NCBI GenBank assembly: GCA_018716105.1
Contig: DVKH01000020.1
Coordinates: 36,109 to 100,108 of the forward strand
Direction of reading: 5' to 3'
Source of the DNA: Candidatus Fimivivens faecavium
GTDB lineage: Bacteria > Bacillota > Clostridia > Oscillospirales > Ruminococcaceae
Length of the DNA: 64,000 bases
Shown: positions 55,451 through 63,746 of the stretch, in pieces
Layout of the letters: every line of letters starts with the position of its first letter
How positions within the stretch are numbered: position 1 is the first letter of the stretch
The notes under the pieces: generated by a model
Told to the model about the DNA's origin: nothing
The model's database searches: none
Seen by the model: only the letters and a program-made list of their open reading frames with translations
Position numbers and translations under genes: made by a program

Positions 55451-56107
55451 ATGAACACCCAGCGCACCAAAAAACTCGCCGCCGTCGCCATGCTCAGCGC
55501 AGTCGCCTATATCGTCATGGTGGTGGGCAGAATCCCGGTGGTCCTGTTTCTCAAGTACGACCCGAAAGACGTGGTCATCACCCTCTGCGGCCTGATCTAC
55601 GGCCCCCTCGCCGCCGTCGCCTCCTCGCTGACCGTCTCGGTGGTCGAGATGTTCACCGTCAGCGACACCGGCCCGATCGGCCTGGTGATGAACGTCCTCT
55701 CCTCCTGCACCTTCGCCTGCACCGCGGCATGGATCTACCGGCGCAAGCGCACCCTCTCCTCGGCCGTCGTCGGCCTCGCGGCCGGGGGCGTCGCAATGAC
55801 CGCCGCCATGATGCTCTGGAATGCGCTGATCACGCCGTTCTACATGGGTATCCCGCGCGGCGCCGTCCTCGAACTGCTGATCCCGGCCTTCCTGCCGTTT
55901 AACCTGCTCAAGGGCGGCCTCAACGCCGCGATCACCATGCTGCTTTATAAGCCGCTCGTCTCCGCGCTCCGCCGTTCGGGGCTTCTGCCTCCGTCGGCAT
56001 CTTCCGCCAAAACCGACGGCCGTGTGCGGTACGGCGTCGCCGCCGCGTCCCTGCTCGTCGTCGCGGCGTTCGCCCTCATGCTCTTTGCCGCTCAGGGCGT
56101 GCTCTGA
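55451..56107 (+). CDS. ribU: Riboflavin ECF transporter S component RibU
   Basis: 218 residues, about six membrane helices. Family features include the N-terminal MLSAVAYIVMVVGRIPVVLF, KYDPKDVVITLCGLIYGPL and a TGPIGLVMNVLSS segment. RibU binds riboflavin and couples to the shared EcfAAT module, which is not in this window. The FMN riboswitch upstream supports the substrate. Compared with other RibU proteins it has a slightly extended C-terminus with an extra hydrophobic segment. Confidence 0.94.
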   Translation: MNTQRTKKLAAVAMLSAVAYIVMVVGRIPVVLFLKYDPKDVVITLCGLIYGPLAAVASSLTVSVVEMFTVSDTGPIGLVMNVLSSCTFACTAAWIYRRKRTLSSAVVGLAAGGVAMTAAMMLWNALITPFYMGIPRGAVLELLIPAFLPFNLLKGGLNAAITMLLYKPLVSALRRSGLLPPSASSAKTDGRVRYGVAAASLLVVAAFALMLFAAQGVL

Positions 56108-56126
56108 TCCGGCCGTGAAAGCGCCA

Positions 56127-56155
56127 AACCCCCTGCGCGCCGCGCAGGGGGTTTT
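56127..56155 (+). terminator. Terminator of ribU
   Basis: Stem AAACCCCCTGCGC/GCGCAGGGGGTTT with a short loop, then TCGCTTT. Usable in both directions. Confidence 0.8.
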
Positions 56156-56159
56156 CGCT

Positions 56160-56285
56160 TTACCAGAGTTCTCGGAGCGTTCCCTCATACCGCCGCTCGG
56201 AACCGGAGGCAAGTTCGCCGGCCAACAGCACCAGGAGCGTTCCGCTCACCAACAGAAAAACCAGTTTCGCAATCGCTTTTACCAT
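56160..56285 (-). CDS. Small membrane protein, 41 residues
   Basis: A short open frame not resembling any family I know. From the ATG at 56285 it reads MVKAIAKLVFLLVSGTLLVL and continues LAGELASGSERRYEGTLREL to a TAA. That is a single hydrophobic helix followed by a charged tail. The start is preceded nine bases upstream by GGAGG. It lies 33 bp after the CBM9-like gene on the same strand and ends at the bidirectional ribU terminator, so it is probably the second gene of that unit. Confidence 0.6.
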   Translation of the reverse strand: MVKAIAKLVFLLVSGTLLVLLAGELASGSERRYEGTLRELW

Positions 56286-56318
56286 ATCGTTCTGCCTCCT
56301 TTTTTCCGTCCATTTCAT

Positions 56319-56852
56319 TTAATAATCAATCAGCTCAAACGCGCCGAAAGCCTCCGGCGCATCCGCGTCGCAGGGCGCTTCCCAAAAAGCCGCGCCCACG
56401 GAAGGGATTCTCTTTACGACATTTCCCATTAAAATAGTACCTTTTTCGGGCGTTTTTATTCCAACCGCATCCAAAAAAAGTTCGCGCGGCAGCCGGAGCA
56501 CCCCGCCCCAGTATTCGCCCTGCAGGTCGCCGCCGGTAAACGCATAAACCGAGAGCGCCTCTTTCACATCCCTGCCCGCGGCTTCGCAGCCAAAAGCCCC
56601 GCCCGCCGTCAGGTACATCCGGACCGCCGCCCGGCCGTCCTCTCCCGCAAACAGCGCCTCCATCCTGCTCTCCGGGGCGGGCGCGGTTTCAAACGCCCAA
56701 AGCCGTGCGATCCATTCGGTTTCATTGAGGCAAAACTGCGCCTCGGCGGCCATCCGGTCGTTGACCGGCGTGTTCCGGTACCTGTCCACCATCAGCACCG
56801 GGAGGGAGTCGTAGCGGGGTTCCCCGCTGATCATGCAAACGTTGTATGTCAT
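56319..56852 (-). CDS. CBM9-like carbohydrate-binding-fold protein
   Basis: A 177-residue protein without signal peptide. The start ISGEPRYDSLPVLMVDRYRN and the QFCLNETEWIARLWAFE segment resemble CBM family 9-like proteins of gut Firmicutes, in which a WXP-type start and FCxxDxxLYVHLRA motif are usual. The C-terminus here (FWEAPCDADAPEAFGAFELI) is atypical. A cytoplasmic sugar-binding or sensory role is possible; the exact function is unknown. ATG at 56852; the ribosome binding site AAGGA is distant. Confidence 0.55.
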   Translation of the reverse strand: MTYNVCMISGEPRYDSLPVLMVDRYRNTPVNDRMAAEAQFCLNETEWIARLWAFETAPAPESRMEALFAGEDGRAAVRMYLTAGGAFGCEAAGRDVKEALSVYAFTGGDLQGEYWGGVLRLPRELFLDAVGIKTPEKGTILMGNVVKRIPSVGAAFWEAPCDADAPEAFGAFELIDY

Positions 56853-56893
56853 GGCGGCGTTCGTCCTTTTCCTTCTTCATTTGGTTCAATTTC

Positions 56894-56922
56894 AGTATAA
56901 AGGGTTTCCGCGTCAATATCAA
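56894..56922 (-). promoter_or_regulatory. Promoter of the CBM9-like gene
   Basis: TTGATA (56917-56922) and TATACT (56894-56899) on the minus strand, spacer 17. Confidence 0.65.
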
Positions 56923-57113
56923 GATTCTGACCTGAAAAGTTTCCCGCCATGCAAGGCGCCGCGGCTCATTTCCATCCTCGCCTTTTTCGGGGCCTTTGCG
57001 GGCGGGCGGCTCTCCTGCACCCCAGCGCGGCTTGCGTACAAAAAAATCATGGTTCTGAGGCTTTGCGCCGGTCCGCGCCGCAGGAAATCCGCCCCATCCC
57101 GGCGCTGATCTAT

Positions 57114-57142
57114 TTGACAAAGAAAATTCCCGCCCTTACAAT
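57114..57142 (+). promoter_or_regulatory. Promoter of the orphan substrate-binding lipoprotein
   Basis: TTGACA (57114-57119) and TACAAT (57137-57142), spacer 17. The leader contains a direct repeat GCGATCGT and a GCCCGGG-type hairpin. The upstream part of the gap (56923-57113) holds nothing I recognise. Confidence 0.75.
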
Positions 57143-57211
57143 AGAAGCAGGCGATCGTCAAGCGATCGTTCTTCCCGGGCGCCATGCCCGGCATCTGATG
57201 GAGGGACCCCT

Positions 57212-58204
57212 ATGAAGCACCTGCGTTTCCCGGCGATTGCGTTCGCCGTTCTCTTCGTCCTCTTCTCGGCCGCCGCCTGCGGCGGATCCGCTTCCGGAAA
57301 GCAGGCTGGCTTTCCGGTTGAAGTTGGCGGCGTCTCGTTTTCCGCCGCGCCGAAACGGGTCGTCTCGCTCTCCCCCTCGCTGACCGATACGCTCGGCATG
57401 CTCGGCTTCGGCGCGCGCCTCGTCGCGGTCGGGGAGGGGTGCGATTCCCCCGCCGCGGCCGGCCTTCCCGCCTGCGGGACGGTGTTCGAGCCTGATCTGG
57501 ATCAAATCCTCTCGCTCTCGCCCGATCTTGTCCTCTCCGCCTCCCGCCTCTCGGACGAATCGCTCCGCGTTCTCCAGCAGAGCGGCATTCAAACCCTTGT
57601 CCTCTCCCGCGCCGACTCGCTCGACGGGATCTATGATAACTGGGGCGCCCTCTGCCGCCTCTTTACGGGTGAGGCGCGCGGCGCCCAGCTCGAAGAACAG
57701 CTCCGCTACTACGGCGGCGTGACCCTGGACTATCTTTCCTCCGCCGTCTCGGCCGCGGGGGCCGAAGGGGCCGGCGCGGTCTACCTGCGGCGGCTTCCCT
57801 CCACCGTCGCCACCGGCGACAGCTACGAGGGGCGGCTTCTGGCCGGTCTGGGCCTTCGCAATCCCGCCGGCGAAGACACCGGATGGGCGTTCCACTACGA
57901 ACAGGAACAGGCCCCCGACGTCGATCTGATCTTCTGCGACGCCTCGGTCCCGCCCGTCGCGTTCGCGGAAAGCGATCTCTGGAAAGAAACCGCCGCCGTC
58001 CAAAACAGCCGCGTTTTCCCGCTCGACGGAGCCGCGTTCGAGCGCCAGTCCCCCGCCCTCTTCGCCGTCTTCGAGGAGGCTATGCGCGCCGCCCTTCCGG
58101 ACGGCTTCGTTTCGCCGAAGCCTTCGGTCCTCCTCCCGCTCCCGGAGGAACCCCAGGAAGAACCGGGCTGGTGGGAAAAGCTGACGGCCGGTTTTGGAAA
58201 ATGA
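57212..58204 (+). CDS. Periplasmic-binding-type lipoprotein (BtuF/FecB-like)
   Basis: 330 residues with a lipoprotein signal (LFSAAAC lipobox, Cys near residue 23) and a class III binding-protein fold: APKRVVSLSPSLTDTLGMLG and VVSLSP-type strand, LSPDLVLSASRLSDESLRVL and a C-terminal RVFPLDGAAFERQSPALF. These features resemble cobalamin or iron-siderophore binding proteins. No permease or ATPase gene follows, so it is an orphan here. Cobalamin is an attractive ligand given the B12 riboswitch in the window, but that is inference. Confidence 0.85.
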   Translation: MKHLRFPAIAFAVLFVLFSAAACGGSASGKQAGFPVEVGGVSFSAAPKRVVSLSPSLTDTLGMLGFGARLVAVGEGCDSPAAAGLPACGTVFEPDLDQILSLSPDLVLSASRLSDESLRVLQQSGIQTLVLSRADSLDGIYDNWGALCRLFTGEARGAQLEEQLRYYGGVTLDYLSSAVSAAGAEGAGAVYLRRLPSTVATGDSYEGRLLAGLGLRNPAGEDTGWAFHYEQEQAPDVDLIFCDASVPPVAFAESDLWKETAAVQNSRVFPLDGAAFERQSPALFAVFEEAMRAALPDGFVSPKPSVLLPLPEEPQEEPGWWEKLTAGFGK

Positions 58205-58220
58205 CAATTTTGGATGAATA

Positions 58221-58258
58221 GGGGGCGCAGGCACGCTTTTGCCTGCGCCCCTTCGGTT
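58221..58258 (+). terminator. Terminator of the orphan binding lipoprotein
   Basis: Stem GGGGCGCAGGCA/TGCCTGCGCCCC around a short loop, then TTCGGTTGTTTT. Confidence 0.75.
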
Positions 58259-58268
58259 GTTTTCCGGT

Positions 58269-58946
58269 TCACGTTTTGACTGCCAGCCGATAGCTTTCCT
58301 CCAGCCTCCGGCAGATCTCCTCAAGAGGGACAGAGCCGTCGAGGACGATGGTAACCCAGCGCTTTTTATTCATATGGTAGCCGGGAAAATATCTTTTATG
58401 GTCGATGAGCGCGTCCAGCTCCGCCGGCGGAATCCGAAGGTCGACGATCTCTACGGCTTCCTCCCGCCCCATCCCCAGTTTGGCCCTGGATACAGTCAGG
58501 AGCGCGCCGTACCATTTCCCGGTGTCCTTTCGGCGCCAGACCGCATTGTCCGGGAACCTTTTCCACAGGAATTCAAGCTCGTCCCCGTGCGCATTTCTCA
58601 CATAGCCGATCAGTTCTTTTGCCTGCCGGGACTCAAATACATCGGGATCAAAGCACTTTTGAGCGATCTCCGCGAGCGTTTCTTCATACCGGCTTTTGAT
58701 TTCGCGCACAAAACTACCCGCCGCCCCTTCGGCCAGGTGCAGCGTGCAGGGTTCGTCCAACGACGGGTCGATCATTTCAGATGCAACCCCGCCCCGCGCG
58801 TCGACCCGAACGACCAGCCGAAGCCCGCTGTCCGGCAGGGTCTTTTCATACTGATACCCGGTTTCTGTCTGTAAAAAACCAAACAGCAGAAGTTTGGACC
58901 GGTTCGGTTTTCCGTATTTGAATCTTTTCTCCGTCAGCTCCGCCAT
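58269..58946 (-). CDS. MmcQ/YjbR-type protein with an N-terminal extension
   Basis: 225 residues. The C-terminal 110 residues resemble the MmcQ/YjbR (CyaY-like fold) family: VWRRKDTGKWYGALLTVSRA, then EIVDLRIPPAELDALIDH and GYHMNKKRWVTIVLDG. An N-terminal region of about 110 residues precedes it, as in a subset of clostridial members. MmcQ proteins are annotated as DNA-binding but their role is not established. ATG at 58946. Confidence 0.8.
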   Translation of the reverse strand: MAELTEKRFKYGKPNRSKLLLFGFLQTETGYQYEKTLPDSGLRLVVRVDARGGVASEMIDPSLDEPCTLHLAEGAAGSFVREIKSRYEETLAEIAQKCFDPDVFESRQAKELIGYVRNAHGDELEFLWKRFPDNAVWRRKDTGKWYGALLTVSRAKLGMGREEAVEIVDLRIPPAELDALIDHKRYFPGYHMNKKRWVTIVLDGSVPLEEICRRLEESYRLAVKT

Positions 58947-59053
58947 GCCGCACCCCCGAAAACGCTGTATCCCATGCCATCAGTTTACCACAAGAGCTTC
59001 CGCCGTCCCACCGCTTCGTCTTCAATGCCGGGGCGTGAGGAAATTGAGAGCGG

Positions 59054-59085
59054 AAAGGCGCTGTCAAAACGGCAGCGCCTTTTTA
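59054..59085. terminator. Terminator downstream of the ECF S component
   Basis: Stem AAAGGCGCTG/CAGCGCCTTT with a loop TCAAAACGG and T-run on the plus strand; the minus strand continues CCG, so strength there is doubtful. Confidence 0.55.
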
Positions 59086-59096
59086 AGCTTCCTTTG

Positions 59097-59675
59097 TTAT
59101 GTTTCGGCCGGATAGAGCTTTGTGTAAATCCCCGCCGCCTTCATGGCCTTGACGAAGACCGGCGCGAGAACCACCGCCACCACAACCGCGATCGCCGCGT
59201 TGGTCAGCGAGGCGGCGCCCTTGGCCGCGAGCTTTACCATCACCGTTTCCATCGGGTTGCGGAGAAGCCACGCCTCATTGATATAGTTCTTCGCGAGATA
59301 TAAAACCACATACGCGAGGCTTCCAGTCACCGCCCCCGCGATGTTCAGCCCCATGCTGCCGCCGTGGTTCCCCTTCGAGTGGGAGACCGCGCCCGAAAAG
59401 AACCCGATCACGAATTTGAGGCAGAAGGTGATCGGCGCCTCTGCGGCGTAAAGGGGGTTGAAAAAGTCGTAGAAAAACCCGCCGAGCCCCGCGCAGATCC
59501 CGCCCCGGACCGGGCCGAGCAGAAGTCCCGCAAGCACGCAGAATACGTTTCCAAAGTGGATTCTCGAGACGTCCCCAATCGGGATTGAGATAAAGTTCGC
59601 CACAAAGACGACTGCCGTCATCAGGCCGACCGCCGATAGCTGGTAAACCGAAACCCGGTTTGTTTTTGCGTTCAT
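59097..59675 (-). CDS. ECF transporter S component, probably for vitamin B6
   Basis: 192 residues, about six membrane helices. Residues 12-60 (LSAVGLMTAVVFVANFISIP and GDVSRIHFGNVFCVLAGLLLGP) carry the S-component signature, and GGICAGLGGFFYDFFNPLYA follows. It lies 48 bp downstream of a pyridoxal/pyridoxamine kinase on the same strand, so pyridoxal or pyridoxine is the likely substrate (PdxU-like). The shared EcfAAT module is elsewhere. ATG at 59675 after AGGGAGG. Confidence 0.85.
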   Translation of the reverse strand: MNAKTNRVSVYQLSAVGLMTAVVFVANFISIPIGDVSRIHFGNVFCVLAGLLLGPVRGGICAGLGGFFYDFFNPLYAAEAPITFCLKFVIGFFSGAVSHSKGNHGGSMGLNIAGAVTGSLAYVVLYLAKNYINEAWLLRNPMETVMVKLAAKGAASLTNAAIAVVVAVVLAPVFVKAMKAAGIYTKLYPAET

Positions 59676-59723
59676 AAATGCTTCCTCCCTTTGGCCCGGG
59701 CCTCCCCGCGCGCAAAGGGTCAG

Positions 59724-60602
59724 CTACAGGCTCTGATAGTTTTGAAAGGTGTTCCGCTGCGTCAGCCACGAGAGCGTTTTTTCAAGCATCACCCCATGCC
59801 GCGGGTCGGTCCCGTAGCCGTAGGTGGTCTTGATGGCGATTTCAGTGAACCGGCTCGCTTTGTCCATTGCGATCGGAAGGCTGTCCCCCGACAGAAGGCC
59901 CCCCGTCAGGACGCTCGCGAAGATGTCCCCCGTCCCCGGATAGCACACCGGGACATAGTCCCCCGGCACGCACCAGAAGGTGCTCCGCTCCCGGTCAAAC
60001 CCGATGTTCGCCATCCTTTCGCCGCTCGCCAGCTCCACCCCGGTCACAACCACCGCCCGGGGTCCAAGCTCAGAAAGCCTTACGAGCATGCTCTTCGCAT
60101 CGCTCCGGGTGATCGGCGCCGCCGAATAAGCCGCCCCGAGCAGAATCGACGCCTCAGTCAGGTTCGGCGTGATCAGGTCGGCTACCGCCACCAGCTCCCG
60201 CATCCGCGAGCGCATCTCCGGCGTATAAGTCCGGTAGGGCTTGCCGTGGTCCCCCATCACCGGATCGACCACCGAAAGCGCGTCCGGAAAGCTCCGGAAG
60301 AACCGCAGGCAATGATCGATCTGCGCCTCGGAACCCAAAAAGCCGCTGTAGACGCACTCGAATTCGAGGTCCAGCCTCCTGTAGTGCTCGAGCGCCGGCT
60401 CGATATAATCGGTCAGGTCCCGGAAGACGACCTCGCCCATCCCGCCTGTATGGGTCGAGAGCACCGCCGTCGGCACCGGGCAGGCCTGGATTCCCATCGC
60501 CGAAAGGATCGGCAGGATCACCGTCAGCGAGCACCGGCCAAAGCCGGAAAGATCCTGAATCACCGCGACCCGAGCGGGCCGCCCTGGCAAAAACGTGTTC
60601 AT
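59724..60602 (-). CDS. pdxY: Pyridoxal/pyridoxamine kinase (PdxY/PdxK-like)
   Basis: Phosphorylates vitamin B6 vitamers to salvage pyridoxal phosphate. 292 residues of the ribokinase fold: AVIQDLSGFGRCSLTVILPI near the N-terminus, VDPVMGDHGKPYRTYTPEM, ADLITPNLTEASILLG, and the anion-hole/catalytic segment CYPGTGDIFASVLTGGLLSG with the active-site Asp. ATG at 60602 after GGAGAGAGG. First gene of a two-gene operon with the ECF S component. Confidence 0.92.
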   Translation of the reverse strand: MNTFLPGRPARVAVIQDLSGFGRCSLTVILPILSAMGIQACPVPTAVLSTHTGGMGEVVFRDLTDYIEPALEHYRRLDLEFECVYSGFLGSEAQIDHCLRFFRSFPDALSVVDPVMGDHGKPYRTYTPEMRSRMRELVAVADLITPNLTEASILLGAAYSAAPITRSDAKSMLVRLSELGPRAVVVTGVELASGERMANIGFDRERSTFWCVPGDYVPVCYPGTGDIFASVLTGGLLSGDSLPIAMDKASRFTEIAIKTTYGYGTDPRHGVMLEKTLSWLTQRNTFQNYQSL

Positions 60603-60833
60603 GGAAAACCTCTCTCCGTTTTAAAGTTTACCAGCCCCGCCCGCGTTTGGGCAAATCGCGCTCCGCCGCTGCGGCGGGACAGGCCGTTTGGCTGATTTTC
60701 ATAGATTTTTCGTTCCATTTAAAAAGCGGACAGGCGAAAATCACCATAGTCCGCGGCCGTTTTTTTAAATTTACAAGCCCGATGTCATAATCGCACAATT
60801 GTGGAAATCAAGGGGCGGTTTTTCTTGTCGGAA

Positions 60834-60862
60834 TTGTAGAAAACAATGCCAGAAACTACAAT
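60834..60862 (+). promoter_or_regulatory. Promoter of the small cationic membrane protein
   Basis: TTGTAG (60834-60839) and TACAAT (60857-60862), spacer 17. Confidence 0.55.
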
Positions 60863-60951
60863 GCTTAAAGCGCCCGCCCGTGCAAAACATAATACCGCAG
60901 TCAAAGGAAAGAAGAACACAAAAACCCACTGCGAAAGGATGGCCCAACAAG

Positions 60952-61152
60952 ATGCACGAGAAAAACTTTACGCAGACGATGACGGGCATCACCGTCGGAA
61001 TGCTCGCCGGAACCGCCGCCTACATGATGAGCGGCGGCCACAAGGAACGCCGCGCCGCGGCCAAGGCAAGCCGGAAGCGGAAAAAGACCACCGCGAAGGC
61101 GATGAAAACTGCCGGCATTCTGATCGACAGCGTCGCCGACATGATGCACTAA
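60952..61152 (+). CDS. Small cationic membrane-associated protein
   Basis: 66 residues from the ATG at 60952. A hydrophobic segment (MTGITVGMLAGTAAYMMSGG) is followed by a strongly basic stretch (HKERRAAAKASRKRKKTTAK) and an amphipathic C-terminus. It loosely resembles small YtxH-like proteins, but I cannot assign a family. AAAGGA lies 12 bases upstream of the start, which is rather far. A promoter about 95 bases upstream supports expression. Confidence 0.55.
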   Translation: MHEKNFTQTMTGITVGMLAGTAAYMMSGGHKERRAAAKASRKRKKTTAKAMKTAGILIDSVADMMH

Positions 61153-61268
61153 GGGATTGAAAAACCGCGGCATCATACGGCGGCCCCTCCCGGACCCGCC
61201 GGGAGGTACATACTCCATCCGTTTACCCCGTTCCGCCAAAACGGATCCCCCGTTTCACCCCGGCGGCT

Positions 61269-62669
61269 TCACCCGACCATGATCTTCCCCTCAGGGATCA
61301 CCTTGGTCTTATCCATTGTCGGCCGCATCGCGAGCGAAAGCGCAAACGACACCGGCCCGACCCGGCCGAGGAACATCAAAGCGATCAGGACCAGCTTCGA
61401 TGGAAGCGTCGCATGCCCCGTGATCCCGACCGAAAGCCCGACCGTCGAGAACGCCGAGACCGACTCATAGAATGCGTCGAGGCCGGAAACCGGCTCTCCC
61501 CCCGCCGTCACCGTCGAGATCACCACCAGCGTCCCGACGCCGACTGCGGTCACCGCGATCACCAATATCGCCAGCGCCTTATAAACAACCTGCTTTGAGA
61601 CCTTCCGCTTCATGATAACCGTGTCGTCCCGCCCGGTGGAGACGCAGACCACCGTCATCAGCACAACCGCAATGGTCGTCACCTTCAGCCCGCCGCCGGT
61701 CGAACCGGGAGCCGCCCCGACGAACATCAGAAAGCTGCAGAACAGCTTGGTAAACCCGTTCATCGCCGCGTTGTCAAAGGTGTTAAAGCCCGCCGTCCGG
61801 GTGGTAACCGATTGGAACAGGGCGTTGAGCGCCTTCTGAGCGGGATCCATCTCCCCGATGGTGTTGGGGTTCGACCACTCGAACAGCAGCACCACGGCCG
61901 TCCCCAGCAGGATCAGGGCCCCCGTCATGGTGAGGACGACGCGCGAATGCAGTGAAAGGGACCTGCGCTTTCGGTAGTTGTAAAGATCGGCCCAGACCAT
62001 GAACCCGAGGCCTCCGATAACGATCAGAAGCATCGTCGTAAACAGGATCACCGGATTTGAATAGAATCCGCAGAGCGAGATAAACGGCTCTTCAAAACCG
62101 AAAAGGTCCATCCCCGCATTGCAGAACGCCGAAACGGCGGTGAAGATAGACATAAAAACGCCGCGCACGCCGTATTCTGGCACCAGGACCGCCGCATACA
62201 GGCAGGCGCCGGCCAGCTCAATTAGAAGCGACGCCGTCACCACCATCCGCACCAGCCGCCGGATGTCCTCAAAACCGTTGGATGAGCTGATCGACTCCTG
62301 CGCCAGCTGCATCGAGCGAAGGCCCAGCTTCTTCCCGAGCAGGATGTTAAAAAACGTCGTAAAGGTGACGAGGCCGAGCCCTCCGATCTGGATCATGCAG
62401 AGGATCACCATCTGCCCGAACGCCGACCACTTTGTGGCGGTGTCGAAGACGATCAGCCCGGTCACACAGGTCGCCGAGGTTGCCGTGAACAGCGCGTCGG
62501 CAAACGCGGTCATCCGGCCGTCCTGAGAGGAAACCGGAAGCATGAGAAGCGCCGTCCCAACCCCGATCACCGCGAGAAAGCTCAGCGAAATCACCCGCGC
62601 CGGAAGCAGCGCCAAGCGCCGCCTGACTTTTTGGCTGCGGTCCACGCAGATCCCCCCTTCCCCCGTCAT
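61269..62669 (-). CDS. ktrB: Potassium uptake protein, TrkH/KtrB type
   Basis: 466 residues. Four pore-loop repeats are recognisable by their selectivity glycines: FTATSATCVTGL, AVSAFCNAGMD, TTRTAGFNTF and SVSAFSTVGLS, embedded in M1-P-M2 units. This defines the ion-conducting membrane subunit of Ktr/Trk systems. The regulatory partner KtrA/TrkA is not in the window. ATG at 62669; a GTG at 62645 has a better spaced GGGGGG and is a real alternative. It starts three bases from the Nudix stop. Confidence 0.92.
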   Translation of the reverse strand: MTGEGGICVDRSQKVRRRLALLPARVISLSFLAVIGVGTALLMLPVSSQDGRMTAFADALFTATSATCVTGLIVFDTATKWSAFGQMVILCMIQIGGLGLVTFTTFFNILLGKKLGLRSMQLAQESISSSNGFEDIRRLVRMVVTASLLIELAGACLYAAVLVPEYGVRGVFMSIFTAVSAFCNAGMDLFGFEEPFISLCGFYSNPVILFTTMLLIVIGGLGFMVWADLYNYRKRRSLSLHSRVVLTMTGALILLGTAVVLLFEWSNPNTIGEMDPAQKALNALFQSVTTRTAGFNTFDNAAMNGFTKLFCSFLMFVGAAPGSTGGGLKVTTIAVVLMTVVCVSTGRDDTVIMKRKVSKQVVYKALAILVIAVTAVGVGTLVVISTVTAGGEPVSGLDAFYESVSAFSTVGLSVGITGHATLPSKLVLIALMFLGRVGPVSFALSLAMRPTMDKTKVIPEGKIMVG

Positions 62670-62671
62670 AA

Positions 62672-63100
62672 TCAGACGGCCCCGCCGGCCGCCTCGCTCT
62701 GGATTCTGTCCATCGCCAATGAAATCAGCTTTTTGTCGTTCTGAAAGGTCACCGCATGGAACGCCTCCTCCGGTTCGGCCCAGCGGATCTCGCTGATCTC
62801 CTCCGCCTGCCGGCGGACTTCGCCCCGGGGCGAACAGCCGAGGAAATAGACGACCTCTTTCCGCACGCCGGGCGTGGGCGAATATTCGACCGCGGCCCGA
62901 AACCCATCCCGCAGCTCGATCGAAAGCCCGGTCTCCTCCCGGACCTCGCGCAGTGCGGTCTGCCTTTCGTTTTCCCCCGCCTCGATGTGCCCCTTTGGAA
63001 AAGACCAGTGTCCGCCGCGCCGGTGCCGCAAAATCAGCAGAAGGACTTTATCCTGTTCTCTGCGGTAGACAATCGCACCGCAGGATTTTTCGTGTTTCAT
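62672..63100 (-). CDS. Nudix hydrolase (diadenosine tetraphosphatase-like)
   Basis: 142 residues with an intact Nudix box: GHIEAGENERQTALREVREETG, preceded by HWSFPKG. The pattern SCGAIVYRREQDKVLLLILR at the start is typical of bis(5'-nucleosyl)-tetraphosphatase-type Nudix enzymes. Substrate cannot be fixed from sequence. ATG at 63100, seven bases after GGAGG (a second ATG precedes it). Likely co-transcribed with ktrB. Confidence 0.9.
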   Translation of the reverse strand: MKHEKSCGAIVYRREQDKVLLLILRHRRGGHWSFPKGHIEAGENERQTALREVREETGLSIELRDGFRAAVEYSPTPGVRKEVVYFLGCSPRGEVRRQAEEISEIRWAEPEEAFHAVTFQNDKKLISLAMDRIQSEAAGGAV

Positions 63101-63103
63101 CAT

Positions 63104-63620
63104 TTCACCTCCGAATAAGGTTCTGTAGAACGATCGCCTAATATACGGTTACGGCAGGCCCAAACGGGCCTGCGCGCCCTCAATGCGGCAGAACAATCCG
63201 TCCTTTGGCCGGTTTGGGACCTGGCTTTACATCCGCATTACGCCCCAACGCGGCATTCGGCCGCCCTCGGGCGGCCGAAACAGCAAAGCTGTTTTCCTCA
63301 GGTGATGGCTCCATTTCGGAAAACCGGCAGCAGCCTGGATCCCGCATAACAAACGCAGGGCGCGCCGCAGGCGGGGCGAACTGGGCCAAAACCCAATTTC
63401 CTGCGGTTATAATACCATATTTTTACCCCGAAGGAAAGAGAAACAGCTTAAAATCCCCCCGCTGGGCCGCCGACCGATTGACAAACCCCATGCCGGTATT
63501 GTAAACTAAAGAAACCCGCTCGTTGATCTAAGCTTAAATCTCAGGGGATCGCGCATTCGCCTCCCAACAATCGAACCGTCGAATCCTGAACCCTTCAAAA
63601 TTTAAATATTTGCTCCAGAT
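63104..63620. other. Unassigned intergenic region with hairpins
   Basis: No gene I can support. It holds two inverted repeats: GCAGGCCC/GGGCCTGC at 63154-63173 and TTCGGCCGCCC/GGGCGGCCGAA at 63256-63279. Neither is followed by a T-run. Confidence 0.4.
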
Positions 63621-63695
63621 GCCTCCGTAGTTAAATGGATATAACAAACCCCTCCTAAGGGTTAGTTGTGAGTTCGATTCTCGCCGGGGGTGCCA
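63621..63695 (+). tRNA. tRNA-Arg (CCU)
   Basis: Cloverleaf with acceptor GCCTCCG/CGGGGGT, D-arm AGTTAAATGGAT, anticodon stem AACCC/GGGTT with loop CTCCTAA (anticodon CCT), T-arm GAGTTCGATTC and encoded CCA. Confidence 0.93.
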
Positions 63696-63701
63696 AAAGA
63701 T

Positions 63702-63746
63702 GACGCCCCAAACCGCTTTTCGAGGTTCGGGGCGTTTTCTTGTTCT
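63702..63746 (+). terminator. Terminator of tRNA-Arg
   Basis: Stem ACGCCCCAAACC/GGTTCGGGGCGT with one mismatch, followed by TTTTCTTG. Confidence 0.8.
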
